DNA from: Actinomycetes bacterium
Lineage (GTDB): Bacteria; Actinomycetota; Actinomycetes; Nanopelagicales; Nanopelagicaceae
NCBI GenBank assembly: GCA_014190175.1
Contig: BJFZ01000013.1
Span: 4,932-29,385 of the forward strand
DNA: 24,454 bases
Direction: 5' to 3'
The notes beneath the pieces were generated by a model. That model worked only from the letters and a program-made list of their open reading frames with translations, made no database searches and was not told the DNA's origin. Below, in pieces: positions 1 to 6,678 of the stretch. How positions within the stretch are numbered: position 1 is the first letter of the stretch; every line of letters begins with the position of its first letter. Position numbers and translations under genes: made by a program.

Positions 1-384
1 CACAAAAACATTCTGAGTTGCGCTCATTGTGTCTATCAGTGCTAGATCTTGGTAGACAGTTTGAATACCCGATCTCAATGCGTCGACAGGCGAGCTGAAA
101 GAAATACTTTTCCCATCAATGAAAGTCTCACCTGTGTCAGGGATTACTAAGCCAGAAAAAACCTTCAGCAGGGTGCTCTTGCCTGCACCGTTATCACCAA
201 CAATTGCTTTAACTTCACCTGCGCTAACACTGATATTGGCATTTACTAGCGCTTGAACGGCTCCGAATGAATGGGAAATATTCTTTGCCTCGATCGCTGG
301 AGTCAACAACGTTTTCGTATTCGAATCACGCTGATCTGCAGTTCCCAACTGATCTGCAGTTCCCAACTGATCTGCAGTTCCCAA
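1..384 (-). CDS. Sugar ABC transporter ATP-binding protein (partial, C-terminus outside window)
   Basis: This is the N-terminal part of a carbohydrate ABC importer ATPase of the RbsA/FrcA type, which would energise uptake from the cytoplasmic face. Counted from the TTG start, an 18-residue repeat extension and a short linker come first. The ABC core follows, with Walker A GDNGAGKST and the Q-loop stretch TVYQDLALIDTM, a wording typical of single-domain sugar ABC ATPases. The signature and Walker B motifs lie beyond base 1. I place the start at TTG (384-382) because a perfect GGAGGT lies 7 nt before it. An in-frame ATG at 399-397 overlaps that Shine-Dalgarno and is the alternative. It is divergent from the dehydratase/lactonase pair, so it may import their substrate (inference). 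The family call is firm; the sugar is unknown. Confidence 0.88.
   Translation of the reverse strand, partial: MGTADQLGTADQLGTADQRDSNTKTLLTPAIEAKNISHSFGAVQALVNANISVSAGEVKAIVGDNGAGKSTLLKVFSGLVIPDTGETFIDGKSISFSSPVDALRSGIQTVYQDLALIDTMSATQNVFV
331..384 (-). repeat. Three perfect 18-bp tandem repeats in the ABC ATPase N-terminus
   Basis: Three identical, uninterrupted copies of TTGGGAACTGCAGATCAG (minus strand) encode LGTADQ three times. Each copy begins with TTG, which is also the proposed start codon of the gene. The repeat lies upstream of the conserved ABC fold, so copy number could vary without breaking the frame. Confidence 0.95.
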
Positions 385-391
385 AGTAATA

Positions 392-397
392 ACCTCC
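392..397 (-). promoter_or_regulatory. Shine-Dalgarno that decides the ABC ATPase start
   Basis: GGAGGT on the minus strand is followed by 7 nt and then TTG (384-382). The spacing is optimal for TTG but impossible for the ATG at 399-397, which overlaps the site. Confidence 0.6.
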
Positions 398-414
398 ATA
401 TTGAACCAAATTAG

Positions 415-443
415 ATTTTAATCCGAGAAAAGTTCGTGAGCAA
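415..443 (-). promoter_or_regulatory. Candidate sigma70-type promoter for the ABC ATPase
   Basis: On the minus strand a -35-like TTGCTC (443-438) is separated by 17 nt from a -10-like TAAAAT (420-415). Transcription would begin around 408, just before the Shine-Dalgarno. Motif match only. Confidence 0.45.
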
Positions 444-481
444 TGAAATTTGTCAGAAAGAATTTGAATTTTTTTCGGAAT

Positions 482-497
482 GTTCACACTTGTGAAC
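482..497. promoter_or_regulatory. Perfect palindrome, candidate operator between divergent sugar genes
   Basis: GTTCACA-CT-TGTGAAC has 7-bp perfect arms around a 2-nt centre. It lies between the two divergent promoter candidates, upstream of both. Dyads of this size suit a dimeric regulator such as a GntR- or LacI-family sugar repressor. The regulator itself is not in the window. Confidence 0.5.
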
Positions 498-561
498 CCC
501 CATTAAATCGGGACAAATAGCGCGCAAAATCAGTTTACAAAGACCTCAAAACTCATAATGA

Positions 562-590
562 TTGCCAAATGCTCTATGTAAGAGTAAATT
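562..590 (+). promoter_or_regulatory. Candidate promoter of the dehydratase/lactonase operon
   Basis: A -35-like TTGCCA (562-567) and a -10-like TAAATT (585-590) are separated by 17 nt. The expected transcription start is near 597, giving a short leader with the GGGAG ribosome site at 603-607 before ATG 612. Motif match only. Confidence 0.45.
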
Positions 591-611
591 GAATTATGTT
601 ATGGGAGTGAA

Positions 612-1802
612 ATGTCGAACCAAAAAGTAAAGCGGATTACAGTTCACGAGATTGCAAATGGAGAAGGGGGTGATGGGCAAAAAAGAGAATCATCCCCTTG
701 GCTCTGCACTCCAGTAACTCACTTTCCTGACGCTCGCACCCGCATGGAAGCTTACTCTGGAGATATGGCGCTCGTCATCGTTGAGATTGAAACAGAGAGC
801 GGAATTATCGGTGTTGGATCTTGCGGAACGGCAAACTCTGGAATTAAGCGGATAATTGAAGATCATTTCGCACCACTTGTAATTGGTGAAGATCCTTTTA
901 AGGTCGAACTTATCTGGTCAAAGCTCTATCGCTCTAGCGCGCGTTTTGGACGACGCGGCGTTGCAATCTCTGCCATCAGCGGTATTGATATAGCCCTCTG
1001 GGACATTATGGGAAAGGCTCTTAACGCTCCGGTCTATGACTTACTTGGGGGAAAGACTCGAGATGAAATTCAAGTCTATGCCAGCCGAATGTATGCGCTA
1101 AAAGATCTAGATGCTCTAAAAGATGAAGCCCGCGGTTATGTTAAAGAAGGTTTCACAATGTTAAAGCAGCGCTTTGGCTTTGGACCTGCAGATGGCGTTA
1201 AGGGAATGAAGGGAAATATCGCTTTAATCAAGGCAGTGCGTGACGCAGTTGGTGATGAAGTCGAAGTCGCTGCCGATGCATATATGGGTTGGGATTTGGA
1301 ATATGCGATAAAGATGGAGAGGGAGCTTCGTCCATATGGACTTAAATGGATTGAAGAGGCCCTTATGCCACATGATGTTAATGGCTATGCCAGATTATGT
1401 TCGATCTCCCAAACACCAATCTCACATGGAGAGCATTCATACACCAGATGGGACTTCCAAGAAATAATTGAAAAAGGCGCCGCACATATTCTTCAACCAG
1501 ATGTCAACCGCGTTGGTGGAATTACTGAAGCCCGAAAGATTTGGGCGATGGCTGCTGCCAAAGACTTACCCGTGGTCCCACATGGCAATGACCTGCACAA
1601 CCTTCACTTGGTCTTCTCGCAAGTCAATACGCCGTACACCGAGTATTTCCCGGCAATTTCAGAGGGTGGATATTCGCACTTCTGGAATTTGTTCGGGGGA
1701 AACCCGGTTGCTAAAGATGGGAAAATCTCAATCAGCGACAAGCCTGGACTCGGATATACCCTTGATAGGAACATGCTTGCCACCTTGTCACTAAAGGAAT
1801 AG
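612..1802 (+). CDS. Enolase-superfamily sugar-acid dehydratase (L-rhamnonate dehydratase-like)
   Basis: This is a mandelate racemase/muconate lactonizing enzyme family protein of 396 aa, normal length for a sugar-acid dehydratase. Such enzymes remove water from an aldonate to give a 2-keto-3-deoxy acid in the cytoplasm. A capping domain (about 1-140) precedes a TIM barrel. Metal ligands are readable as D222 (in ADAYMGW), E248 (in KWIEEAL) and E274 (in SHGEHS). K185, D297 and the general acid/base H324 (in VVPHG) complete the site. The blocks around LLGG-K-TRDEIQVYAS, LKWIEE and QPDVNRVGGIT resemble L-rhamnonate dehydratase. GGGAG precedes ATG 612. The lactonase follows after 7 nt, fitting a lactone to aldonate to keto-deoxy acid route. 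Substrate is unproven; fuconate, galactonate or others are possible. Confidence 0.88.
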   Translation: MSNQKVKRITVHEIANGEGGDGQKRESSPWLCTPVTHFPDARTRMEAYSGDMALVIVEIETESGIIGVGSCGTANSGIKRIIEDHFAPLVIGEDPFKVELIWSKLYRSSARFGRRGVAISAISGIDIALWDIMGKALNAPVYDLLGGKTRDEIQVYASRMYALKDLDALKDEARGYVKEGFTMLKQRFGFGPADGVKGMKGNIALIKAVRDAVGDEVEVAADAYMGWDLEYAIKMERELRPYGLKWIEEALMPHDVNGYARLCSISQTPISHGEHSYTRWDFQEIIEKGAAHILQPDVNRVGGITEARKIWAMAAAKDLPVVPHGNDLHNLHLVFSQVNTPYTEYFPAISEGGYSHFWNLFGGNPVAKDGKISISDKPGLGYTLDRNMLATLSLKE

Positions 1803-1809
1803 CAGCATC

Positions 1810-2685
1810 ATGTTAAAAATAGTTGACACTCATGTTCATCTATTTGACCTTACCCATAAAGAACTTATTTGGTCGTGGCTAGCCGCAGGTGCCAAGGAAG
1901 GTCGACTCGGAAATATCGATGGCATCAAATCTTTACGCTACGAAGCCGAGAATTTGATTGCCGAATCTAGGTTTGCAGCTGTCGATAAATTCGTTCACAT
2001 TCAAGCCGCAATTGGCTCCAAGGATCCCGTAATTGAAACTAAGTGGCTAACTCAAATGTTTACCCAAACTGGCCTACCTGCGGCAATAGTTGGACACGTG
2101 GATTTAACCGTTGAGAGTGCACACAAAGTCATTGACCAACATTTGCAATTTACGAATTTCAGAGGGGTTCGTGATTTTGCCGTGGAAGGTGCGTTATCGA
2201 GTGGGGGTATCAATAAAGAATTGAACTCGGCGTTGAATTATCTGGCAGAAAATAACTTAGTTCTGGATTTAGACTGCCAATGGCCGAATATGGCTCATGC
2301 GGCTGCGATGGCTAGAAAACATCCGGCGCTAAAAATTGTGATTGAGCATATTGGTATACCTACTTCTGCAGCAGATGGCTATTTCGCTAATTGGAAGATT
2401 GGAATGCAGGCCTTAGCCAAGGAACCCAATATTTTCTGCAAGATATCTGGAGTAGGAATGCTTGATCCAAGATTTACAGAATCTAGCATACGACGTTGGA
2501 TCGAATATTGCATATCCATTTTTGGTCCAGAACGCTGCATGCTTGGTTCGAATTGGCCGTTAGATCGTCTCTTTAGCTCTTATGATTCTGTCTTTAATAT
2601 ATATCGCGATATCATTTCCCAATATTCTGTGGAAGAACAGATTGCCATTTGTTCTGATACGGCAAATAGTTATTATAGAATTTAG
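1810..2685 (+). CDS. COG3618-type amidohydrolase, probable sugar 1,4-lactonase
   Basis: A 291-aa TIM-barrel metal-dependent hydrolase of the amidohydrolase-2 group that includes L-rhamnono- and L-fucono-lactonases. The metal-binding DTHVH begins at residue 6. Further conserved blocks are FRGVRDF near residue 137, EHIGIP near 179, the KISGVG strand near 211, and GSNWP near 247, where the family has its conserved G-S-x-(W/F)-P signature. It begins 7 nt after the dehydratase stop, so the two are very likely co-transcribed. The expected job is opening an aldonolactone to the aldonate used by the dehydratase. No sugar 1-dehydrogenase or keto-deoxy-acid aldolase is next to it here. Family is firm; the exact lactone is inferred from context. 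Confidence 0.85.
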   Translation: MLKIVDTHVHLFDLTHKELIWSWLAAGAKEGRLGNIDGIKSLRYEAENLIAESRFAAVDKFVHIQAAIGSKDPVIETKWLTQMFTQTGLPAAIVGHVDLTVESAHKVIDQHLQFTNFRGVRDFAVEGALSSGGINKELNSALNYLAENNLVLDLDCQWPNMAHAAAMARKHPALKIVIEHIGIPTSAADGYFANWKIGMQALAKEPNIFCKISGVGMLDPRFTESSIRRWIEYCISIFGPERCMLGSNWPLDRLFSSYDSVFNIYRDIISQYSVEEQIAICSDTANSYYRI

Positions 2686-2800
2686 ATTTAAATGAAACCT
2701 GGAATTGCGACTCTCGCAAAATTTAGGGCAAGCACAAATGTTGGTTAAGTGTTGCTGAACCATTGGAGTTGTTTTTCAAAATTTGTTAATTATTTGTTCA

Positions 2801-3355
2801 CTATTTAATCTCAAGTAGCCTTGCCTTAACAATGGCTTGAAGTAATTTTTCGTCTACTTTCCAATCATTAGGAACACCTATGGTTTTTTTCTTCACAACG
2901 TAATCTTTTAATTTCGGAGTAAATTCTTCGATAACATCAGTGCTCCATGGCGCTATCAGGATATGTTTCTTGGCCGCTGATAATCCAAACACATAGTGCT
3001 TATCAAATGTCAGCATTGGCTGGTTCCAAGCGATAACCAATTTAAGATCAGGATATTTCTTTGTAATTACTGCGAAAATAGTCTTAGCTGTTTTAGCCTG
3101 AATTAGTTCTAAACTTTGAAAATATTTAGCAGGTGTGGCAAACCGCTTTGAGGATTTTGAACCACGTGAGTACATCACTAGAGCATTTGCGTGAGCTTGT
3201 GCGAATCCATAATTTTCGCGAAGGTGTGCGATCTGCTCGGGGTATTTTTGGTCGACCAGTTCAGCCATGATCTTGTGCCAATACGAGATCGGCTCACCAC
3301 ACTTTTTTTCAATTGCCGGAAAGTACGACTCTCGGCTCCCATCGTTGCTGGTCAT
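2801..3355 (-). CDS. DUF4287-DUF1801 fusion protein
   Basis: A 184-aa soluble protein with two recognisable small domains. The N-terminal DUF4287-like part (about 10-65) has the pattern W..IM...KYPEQIAHLRENYG with AHANALVMYSRG. The C-terminal DUF1801/YdhG-like part (about 75-182) has AWNQPMLTFDKHYVFG and the SAAKKHILIAP strand. DUF1801 adopts a frataxin-like fold; its role is not settled, although the related Fra protein of Bacillus has been linked to iron. There is no signal peptide. A TACAAT box lies exactly 6 nt before the ATG, so the mRNA is probably leaderless. It converges with the lactonase gene across 115 bp (2686-2800) in which I see only AT-rich sequence and a weak stem (TGGTT/AACCA) before a short T-run. 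Confidence 0.8.
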   Translation of the reverse strand: MTSNDGSRESYFPAIEKKCGEPISYWHKIMAELVDQKYPEQIAHLRENYGFAQAHANALVMYSRGSKSSKRFATPAKYFQSLELIQAKTAKTIFAVITKKYPDLKLVIAWNQPMLTFDKHYVFGLSAAKKHILIAPWSTDVIEEFTPKLKDYVVKKKTIGVPNDWKVDEKLLQAIVKARLLEIK

Positions 3356-3361
3356 AGAGGA

Positions 3362-3367
3362 ATTGTA
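3362..3367 (-). promoter_or_regulatory. -10 box placing transcription start at the DUF4287/DUF1801 ATG
   Basis: TACAAT on the minus strand is followed by 6 nt and then the ATG at 3355. No Shine-Dalgarno is present. This is the clearest of several start-proximal TANNNT boxes in the window and implies a leaderless transcript. Confidence 0.5.
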
Positions 3368-3492
3368 GGCTGAGCTGGCCCAGCAGGCGAGAAGATCCGA
3401 AACACTTCCTTGTCCACTTTTGGCCCCTTCACATCAATTTAATATGCCTTCAGATAGATTTCGCGTCACCCCATCAGAAATTGGAGAGCGCC

Positions 3493-4206
3493 TTGGAGCG
3501 TAGAGATTTCTTAAAAGTGATGGGCGCATCAATTGCTACCGTGGCAACGAGTTCACTCCCGCTATCTTTTCTTGATACTGCTAATGCTGCATCAGTTAAT
3601 GCAATTATCAGATTGCCTGAAAGTGACACAGCACGTTTTGCCTGGACTGTTGATGATGGTTGCAGCCACGATGCAGTAAAAAGTTATATTAATTTTGTTG
3701 CTGAAAATGATCTGAGATTAACTTTCTTTGTTTACGCTGCGGTATCACCATGGCAAACAAATGCAAAACTTCTTAAGCCTTTTGTGGAAAGTGGACAGAT
3801 TCAATTAGCAAATCACACTATGCATCATCCTTTGCTAACAAAACTTACTGCCAAACAAGTACAGAAAGAGTTAATGGATTGTCATAATTTCATAGAAAGA
3901 CGTTTTGGAATTGACGCAAAACCTTACTACCGGCCTCCATATGGTGGAATTAATGCTCAAGTAATCGACGCTGCCGCTGAGATCGGTTATACAAAGCCAA
4001 TGTTATGGTCCGGGACTTTGGCAGATTCTGGAAAAGTGGGATCAGCTAAATTCATGAGTTTGGCTAAGCAAAGCATACGAGATCGTGGAATTGTTCTGGG
4101 CCATGCAAATAATATGGTTGCTCCAAATCATTTTGATCGATTACTTGAGATCGTAAATAGTCGTGGGCTTAGTTCGGTTACTCTAACTGATGCATTTGAG
4201 GTCTAG
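3493..4206 (+). CDS. Tat-exported polysaccharide deacetylase (NodB/CE4 family)
   Basis: A 237-aa carbohydrate esterase 4 family protein that would remove acetyl or related groups from a cell-envelope or external polysaccharide. The N-terminus MERRDFLK followed by a hydrophobic run ending near TANAA is a twin-arginine export signal. NodB motifs are TVDDG (52-56, D54/D55), NHTMHH (metal H108 and H112), RPPYG (147-151) and LGH (H204), so the active site looks complete. I chose TTG 3493 because GGAG lies 6 nt before it and it gives the usual M..RRDFLK start. An in-frame TTG at 3481 would add four residues. It converges with the rhodanese gene 37 nt downstream. Substrate is unknown. Confidence 0.85.
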   Translation: MERRDFLKVMGASIATVATSSLPLSFLDTANAASVNAIIRLPESDTARFAWTVDDGCSHDAVKSYINFVAENDLRLTFFVYAAVSPWQTNAKLLKPFVESGQIQLANHTMHHPLLTKLTAKQVQKELMDCHNFIERRFGIDAKPYYRPPYGGINAQVIDAAAEIGYTKPMLWSGTLADSGKVGSAKFMSLAKQSIRDRGIVLGHANNMVAPNHFDRLLEIVNSRGLSSVTLTDAFEV

Positions 4207-4243
4207 TAAATTTCTAGTGTGATGAAAATTGAGATGTGCGCTA

Positions 4244-5158
4244 CTAGCCAATTAATTCAGATTCAGCACTCTTTTTTACATCATGAAAACATGCAAGATT
4301 GGTAGGAATTAGGGTGCAGGCCTCACAAAGCAATATAAGTTCATAACAACTTACTTCCGAACAGCTGTAAAATTTATTTGTAGGGGATTCACACTTTTCA
4401 CAACGGCCAATAACATCTGCTTTGTCAGAGAAATCAATCGCCATTCTTGCATCAAAGGTATATAGCGATCCTTGCCATAAGCCATCATCACCGTATTTGT
4501 TTCCGTACCGAGCGATTCCACCTTCTATTTGATAGACCTCATTGAATCCGTGCTTTGTCATAACCGAGGAAAGAATTTCACATCGAATCCCACCGGTGCA
4601 ATAAGTGACTATCGGCTTATCTTTTAAGTGGTCGTACTTACCACTTTCAATTTCACCAACAAAATCTTTAGTGGTCGTAGTGTTTGGGATTACCGCATCT
4701 TTGAATTTTCCGATTTTTGCTTCAAAAGCGTTACGCGCATCAAAAAAGACAACTTCATCACCACGCTCTTCAACCAGTTTGTGAACTTCATAGGGATTTA
4801 AGTGCTTACCTGCGCCAACAACTCCATTTTCATCAACTATAAGTTCTCCAGGAGAGCCAAAAGCAACTAACTCATCTCGCACACGAATTTTTAGTCTAGG
4901 GAAATCATTCCCGGTTCCATCTGACCATTTAAAATCTATTTTCTTAAATCCTGGATATTTTTTACTCTGGGTTACATACTTCTTTAACGCAGACATATCG
5001 CCGCCGAGGGTCCCGTTAATACCGTCTTTAGAGATAATTATCCGACCTTTGAGTCCCAGTGATTGACAGAGGGTTTCCTGCCAAAGTCGCATTGCTTCTG
5101 GATCAGCGATCGGTGCAAATCGGTAGTAAAGGATGACTTTCTGGAGATCCACACTCAT
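4244..5158 (-). CDS. trhO: tRNA uridine(34) hydroxylase TrhO (rhodanese family, YceA-like)
   Basis: TrhO makes 5-hydroxyuridine at wobble position 34 of tRNAs, using oxygen and a rhodanese-fold cysteine. The 304-aa protein has the N-terminal acylphosphatase-like domain (about 8-98, with GRIIISKDGINGTLGG) and a rhodanese domain (about 125-230). The catalytic loop is CTGGIRC, with C187 and C193. The tail is rich in cysteines (C253, C256, C266, C271, C278, C281, C290) with CxxC pairs that suggest a metal site. ATG 5158 is taken as start. However, TAAGAT sits 6 nt before an in-frame GTG at 5152, so a leaderless start two codons later is possible. It is divergent from the YbaK gene across about 60 bp. 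Confidence 0.9.
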   Translation of the reverse strand: MSVDLQKVILYYRFAPIADPEAMRLWQETLCQSLGLKGRIIISKDGINGTLGGDMSALKKYVTQSKKYPGFKKIDFKWSDGTGNDFPRLKIRVRDELVAFGSPGELIVDENGVVGAGKHLNPYEVHKLVEERGDEVVFFDARNAFEAKIGKFKDAVIPNTTTTKDFVGEIESGKYDHLKDKPIVTYCTGGIRCEILSSVMTKHGFNEVYQIEGGIARYGNKYGDDGLWQGSLYTFDARMAIDFSDKADVIGRCEKCESPTNKFYSCSEVSCYELILLCEACTLIPTNLACFHDVKKSAESELIG

Positions 5159-5164
5159 ATCTTA
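5159..5164 (-). promoter_or_regulatory. -10-like box at the trhO start
   Basis: TAAGAT on the minus strand abuts ATG 5158 and lies 6 nt before GTG 5152. This is the same spacing as the other start-proximal boxes in the window and would favour GTG 5152 as a leaderless start. Confidence 0.35.
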
Positions 5165-5208
5165 AAGGTTATTAGGTATCTAAACTAGTAGCCGAAATCT
5201 GCCTCAAA

Positions 5209-5214
5209 TAGAGT
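5209..5214 (+). promoter_or_regulatory. -10-like box at the YbaK-family gene start
   Basis: TAGAGT (plus strand) is followed by 6 nt and GTG 5221. It selects 5221 over the adjacent in-frame GTG at 5218. Pattern inference only. Confidence 0.35.
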
Positions 5215-5220
5215 GGAGTG

Positions 5221-5709
5221 GTGGAGAAAATCTTAGAAAACGCATCTGTGATCCGAGTTCAAAGTTTTCTTGTAAATGCCGGAATAGTCAGTCAGATTGT
5301 GGCTTTATCAGATAGCGCTAGAACTGCAGCAGAAGCCGCCGAATCACTTGGAATTGAAGTTGGGCAAGTGGCATCCTCAATTGTTTTTAAATTGCCGAAC
5401 GAAACTGCCTTGTTGGTAATCACAAGTGGAAGACACCGAGTGGATACAAAATTAGTAGCGGCTGCGCTCGGAGTTGAGAAGTTGCACCGTGCCGATGCAG
5501 ATTTTGTTCGCGATAGCAGTGGCTTTGCTATTGGAGGTGTTTCTCCGGTTGGCTGGCTTAATCAGCCGGGTGTGATTCTTATTGATGAAGCACTTAATGA
5601 TTACGAAGTTGTCTGGGCTGCTGCTGGACATCCACATGCGGTTTACGCAACGACTTATGCAGAATTAATTAATTGCACTGGCGCTAAATCTATGGTTGTT
5701 GGAGATTGA
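5221..5709 (+). CDS. YbaK/EbsC-family aminoacyl-tRNA deacylase
   Basis: Proteins of this family hydrolyse mischarged aminoacyl-tRNAs (for example Cys- or Ala-tRNAPro) in trans, protecting translation accuracy. This 162-aa single-domain protein shows the catalytic-lysine block ASSIVFK (K57 from this start), the GGVSPVG glycine loop and the AAGHPHAVY strand near the end, all as in YbaK. The start is one of two neighbouring GTG codons; 5221 is preferred because of a TANNNT box 6 nt upstream. The alpha/beta hydrolase follows after 18 nt but has its own start-proximal box. It is divergent from trhO, so both neighbours act on tRNA. Which tRNA it edits cannot be read from the sequence. Confidence 0.88.
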   Translation: MEKILENASVIRVQSFLVNAGIVSQIVALSDSARTAAEAAESLGIEVGQVASSIVFKLPNETALLVITSGRHRVDTKLVAAALGVEKLHRADADFVRDSSGFAIGGVSPVGWLNQPGVILIDEALNDYEVVWAAAGHPHAVYATTYAELINCTGAKSMVVGD

Positions 5710-5715
5710 TTCGGC

Positions 5716-5721
5716 TAGCAT
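5716..5721 (+). promoter_or_regulatory. -10-like box at the alpha/beta hydrolase start
   Basis: TAGCAT is followed by 6 nt and ATG 5728, with no Shine-Dalgarno in the gap. Suggests a leaderless transcript separate from the YbaK-family gene. Confidence 0.35.
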
Positions 5722-5727
5722 TTCGGT

Positions 5728-6612
5728 ATGGCTAATATTGAGAACTTTGAACTTTCCGATAGTAGAAAACTTGAACTCCTAGATAATTATGTAGATTCAA
5801 GTAACGCCATAATTTTTCATCACGGAACACCAGGAGACGTTACAACTTGGAGTACTTGGGTGGACCTTTGTGAGAGTAAAGGCATTAGGGCAATTTCATA
5901 CAGTAGAGCTGGATATGGTTTCAGCGAGAGAAATAAAAATAGAGCGGTATCTGATATCAATAATGATATTTCGCAAATTTTGAAAGCCAAAGGCATCAAG
6001 CGATTTGTTTCAATTGGCTGGTCTGGCGGGGGGCCTCACGCGCTAGCTAATACTGAAATGGCTGAAAATTGCGCTGCTATTTCACTTGCTGGAGTCGGTG
6101 CATTTGGGCAACCAGATTTAGATTTTTTAGCGGGAATGGGTCAAGAAAATCATGATGAGTTCGGCGCAGCTCTTGCAGGCTTTGATCAAATTGAAGAATG
6201 GATGGCTATAAATGGCCCAGCAATGCAAATAGTTACTGGTGCTCAGGTTCGTGAATCACTTGGAGGGTTGATCGGTGCTGCCGACAAGGCGGTTATTGAA
6301 GGCGCGTACGCCGATGCCATGGCTGCTAATTTTCGCAGAGCTTTAGCTACAGGATTTACCGGATGGATCGATGATGACATGGCATTTATAGAAAAATGGG
6401 GATTTGAATTAGAGAATATTAATAAGCCAGTTTTTCTTTGGCAGGGCGATCAGGATTTAATGGTCCCTCATGCACATGGGCAGTGGCTGGCAAAACATAT
6501 TTCAACCGCAAAGTTAACTTTTGTTCCGGGGCATGGTCATCTTTCGCTACTTGTTGAGTATCGAAATGAAATATTGGCCCAGGCTCAGCAGATATTTAAT
6601 GGGGCTTCATAG
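5728..6612 (+). CDS. Alpha/beta-fold hydrolase
   Basis: A 294-aa cytoplasmic serine hydrolase with a readable triad. The oxyanion segment is HHGTPGD (31-37), the nucleophile elbow GWSGGG has S99, the acid is D243 in GDQDLMVP, and the base is H271 in PGHGHLS. A cap region of about 90 residues (130-220), rich in Ala and Asp/Glu, sits between strands as in many esterases and epoxide- or ester-hydrolysing family members. No signal peptide is visible. Length is normal. The neighbourhood (tRNA editing, ABC-F) gives no clue to the substrate, so no more specific name is justified. Confidence 0.85.
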   Translation: MANIENFELSDSRKLELLDNYVDSSNAIIFHHGTPGDVTTWSTWVDLCESKGIRAISYSRAGYGFSERNKNRAVSDINNDISQILKAKGIKRFVSIGWSGGGPHALANTEMAENCAAISLAGVGAFGQPDLDFLAGMGQENHDEFGAALAGFDQIEEWMAINGPAMQIVTGAQVRESLGGLIGAADKAVIEGAYADAMAANFRRALATGFTGWIDDDMAFIEKWGFELENINKPVFLWQGDQDLMVPHAHGQWLAKHISTAKLTFVPGHGHLSLLVEYRNEILAQAQQIFNGAS

Positions 6613-6666
6613 AAGTATTTTGAGCCAGATTTTGGATTAAATTAGAAGTTATCTGCACTTACCAAG

Positions 6667-6672
6667 CACAAT
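6667..6672 (+). promoter_or_regulatory. -10-like box at the ABC-F start
   Basis: CACAAT (4 of 6 consensus) lies 6 nt before GTG 6679. It is weaker than the other start-proximal boxes but at the same distance. Confidence 0.25.
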
Positions 6673-6678
6673 ACCCCT

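Noticed and set aside
331..384. Possible CRISPR-like repeat array
   Set aside because: The 18-bp units are directly adjacent with no spacers and lie in frame inside a coding region.
1468..1794. 108-aa plus-strand frame inside the dehydratase gene
   Set aside because: It is an alternate frame of a conserved enzyme, with no family resemblance or ribosome site.
2686..2800. Terminator between the lactonase and the DUF4287/DUF1801 gene
   Set aside because: Only a 5-bp stem with an 11-nt loop precedes the T-run, too weak to list as a feature.
3374..3384. Short palindrome GCTGGCCCAGC upstream of the deacetylase
   Set aside because: Arms of 5 bp with a single-base centre are easily found by chance, and the position relative to promoters is unclear.
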